This document shows, in pieces, positions 5,522 through 5,711 of a stretch of 5,711 nucleotides of DNA. Position numbers and translations under genes: made by a program. The first letter of the stretch is position 1. Every line of letters begins with the position of its first letter. Under the pieces are notes generated by a model. It was not told the DNA's origin. It worked only from the letters and a program-made list of their open reading frames with translations, and made no database searches. The stretch covers positions 974 through 6,684 of the forward strand of contig PLST01000322.1 of the NCBI GenBank assembly GCA_003164255.1, written 5' to 3'. The DNA is from Acidobacteriaceae bacterium. GTDB taxonomy: Bacteria > Acidobacteriota > Terriglobia > Terriglobales > Acidobacteriaceae.

Positions 5522-5711
5522 TCAGCCCATGGCGTGCGGATCGTTTGGTCCCACGATCAGGCTCTTGTGGTGCCGCACATCCGTGCCCTCCACCCAGAAG
5601 ATCACGTCCTCGGCAATGTTGGTGGCATGGTCGGCCACGCGCTCAAGGGCTCGGCTGATCATCAGCGCGTTCAATGCCTGCGGCGCCATGTGCGACTGTT
5701 CTTCCATCACC
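5522..5711 (-). CDS. phoU: PhoU, phosphate-signalling regulator (C-terminal end only)
   Basis: The last 62 residues of PhoU, which in the known family links the PstSCAB phosphate transporter to the PhoR/PhoB two-component system and keeps phosphate uptake in check. The gene runs off the right edge, so the start is not seen. The visible part includes a helix with ALERVADHATNIAEDVIFWV, containing the E-x3-D metal-binding type motif of PhoU helices, then VEGTDVRHHKSLIVGPNDPH. This is the usual end of the second three-helix repeat. The stop is TGA (complement of 5522-5524). It converges on cpoB across a 233-nt gap. The other pst/pho genes, if adjacent, lie outside the window. Confidence 0.93.
   Translation of the reverse strand, partial: VMEEQSHMAPQALNALMISRALERVADHATNIAEDVIFWVEGTDVRHHKSLIVGPNDPHAMG

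Noticed and set aside
5347..5658. 103-codon + strand frame across repeat copy 2 and the end of phoU
   Set aside because: It runs through hairpins and antisense to phoU, with composition typical of a shadow frame.

Overview
The window is a chromosomal piece of a GC-rich Gram-negative bacterium and carries most of a Tol-Pal envelope operon. The best guess for the host is Acidobacteriota, class Terriglobia. That rests on protein style: a Pal lipoprotein with an Ig-like domain and a GYCDERG OmpA motif, a short proline-rich TonB-like TolA, and palindromic intergenic repeats. No rRNA or other taxonomic marker is present, so the placement is inference.

Layout. 1-357: 3' part of tolQ. 360-794: tolR. 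815-1609: a TolA/TonB-like energy transducer. 1728-3074: tolB. 3282-4022: pal. 4359-5288: cpoB (ybgF). All are on the + strand. The 3' end of a convergent phoU lies on the - strand at 5522-5711. The gaps hold a 118-nt spacer with a short direct repeat before tolB, a 207-nt leader before pal, a 336-nt gap with a strong hairpin and a palindromic repeat before cpoB, and a 233-nt gap with a terminator and a second copy of that repeat between cpoB and phoU.

How the genes work together. TolQ and TolR form the proton-driven inner-membrane motor. The TolA/TonB-like protein spans the periplasm, engaging the motor through a Ser-x3-His transmembrane motif. TolB and Pal are the periplasmic and outer-membrane partners, with Pal gripping peptidoglycan. 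CpoB is the coiled-coil/TPR regulator that in E. coli couples Tol to peptidoglycan synthesis at division. PhoU is a separate function (phosphate signalling) that converges on the operon.

No novel gene system is visible; every long gene belongs to a known family. The most interesting content is non-coding. One is a gapless pair of about 77-nt repeats (63/77 identical, possibly extending to about 123 nt) with invariant hairpin stems. Another is a duplicated terminator-like hairpin (27/33 identical) that brackets the second repeat copy. The third is a perfect 14-bp hairpin between pal and cpoB. The Ig-like insertion in Pal is the main protein-level oddity.
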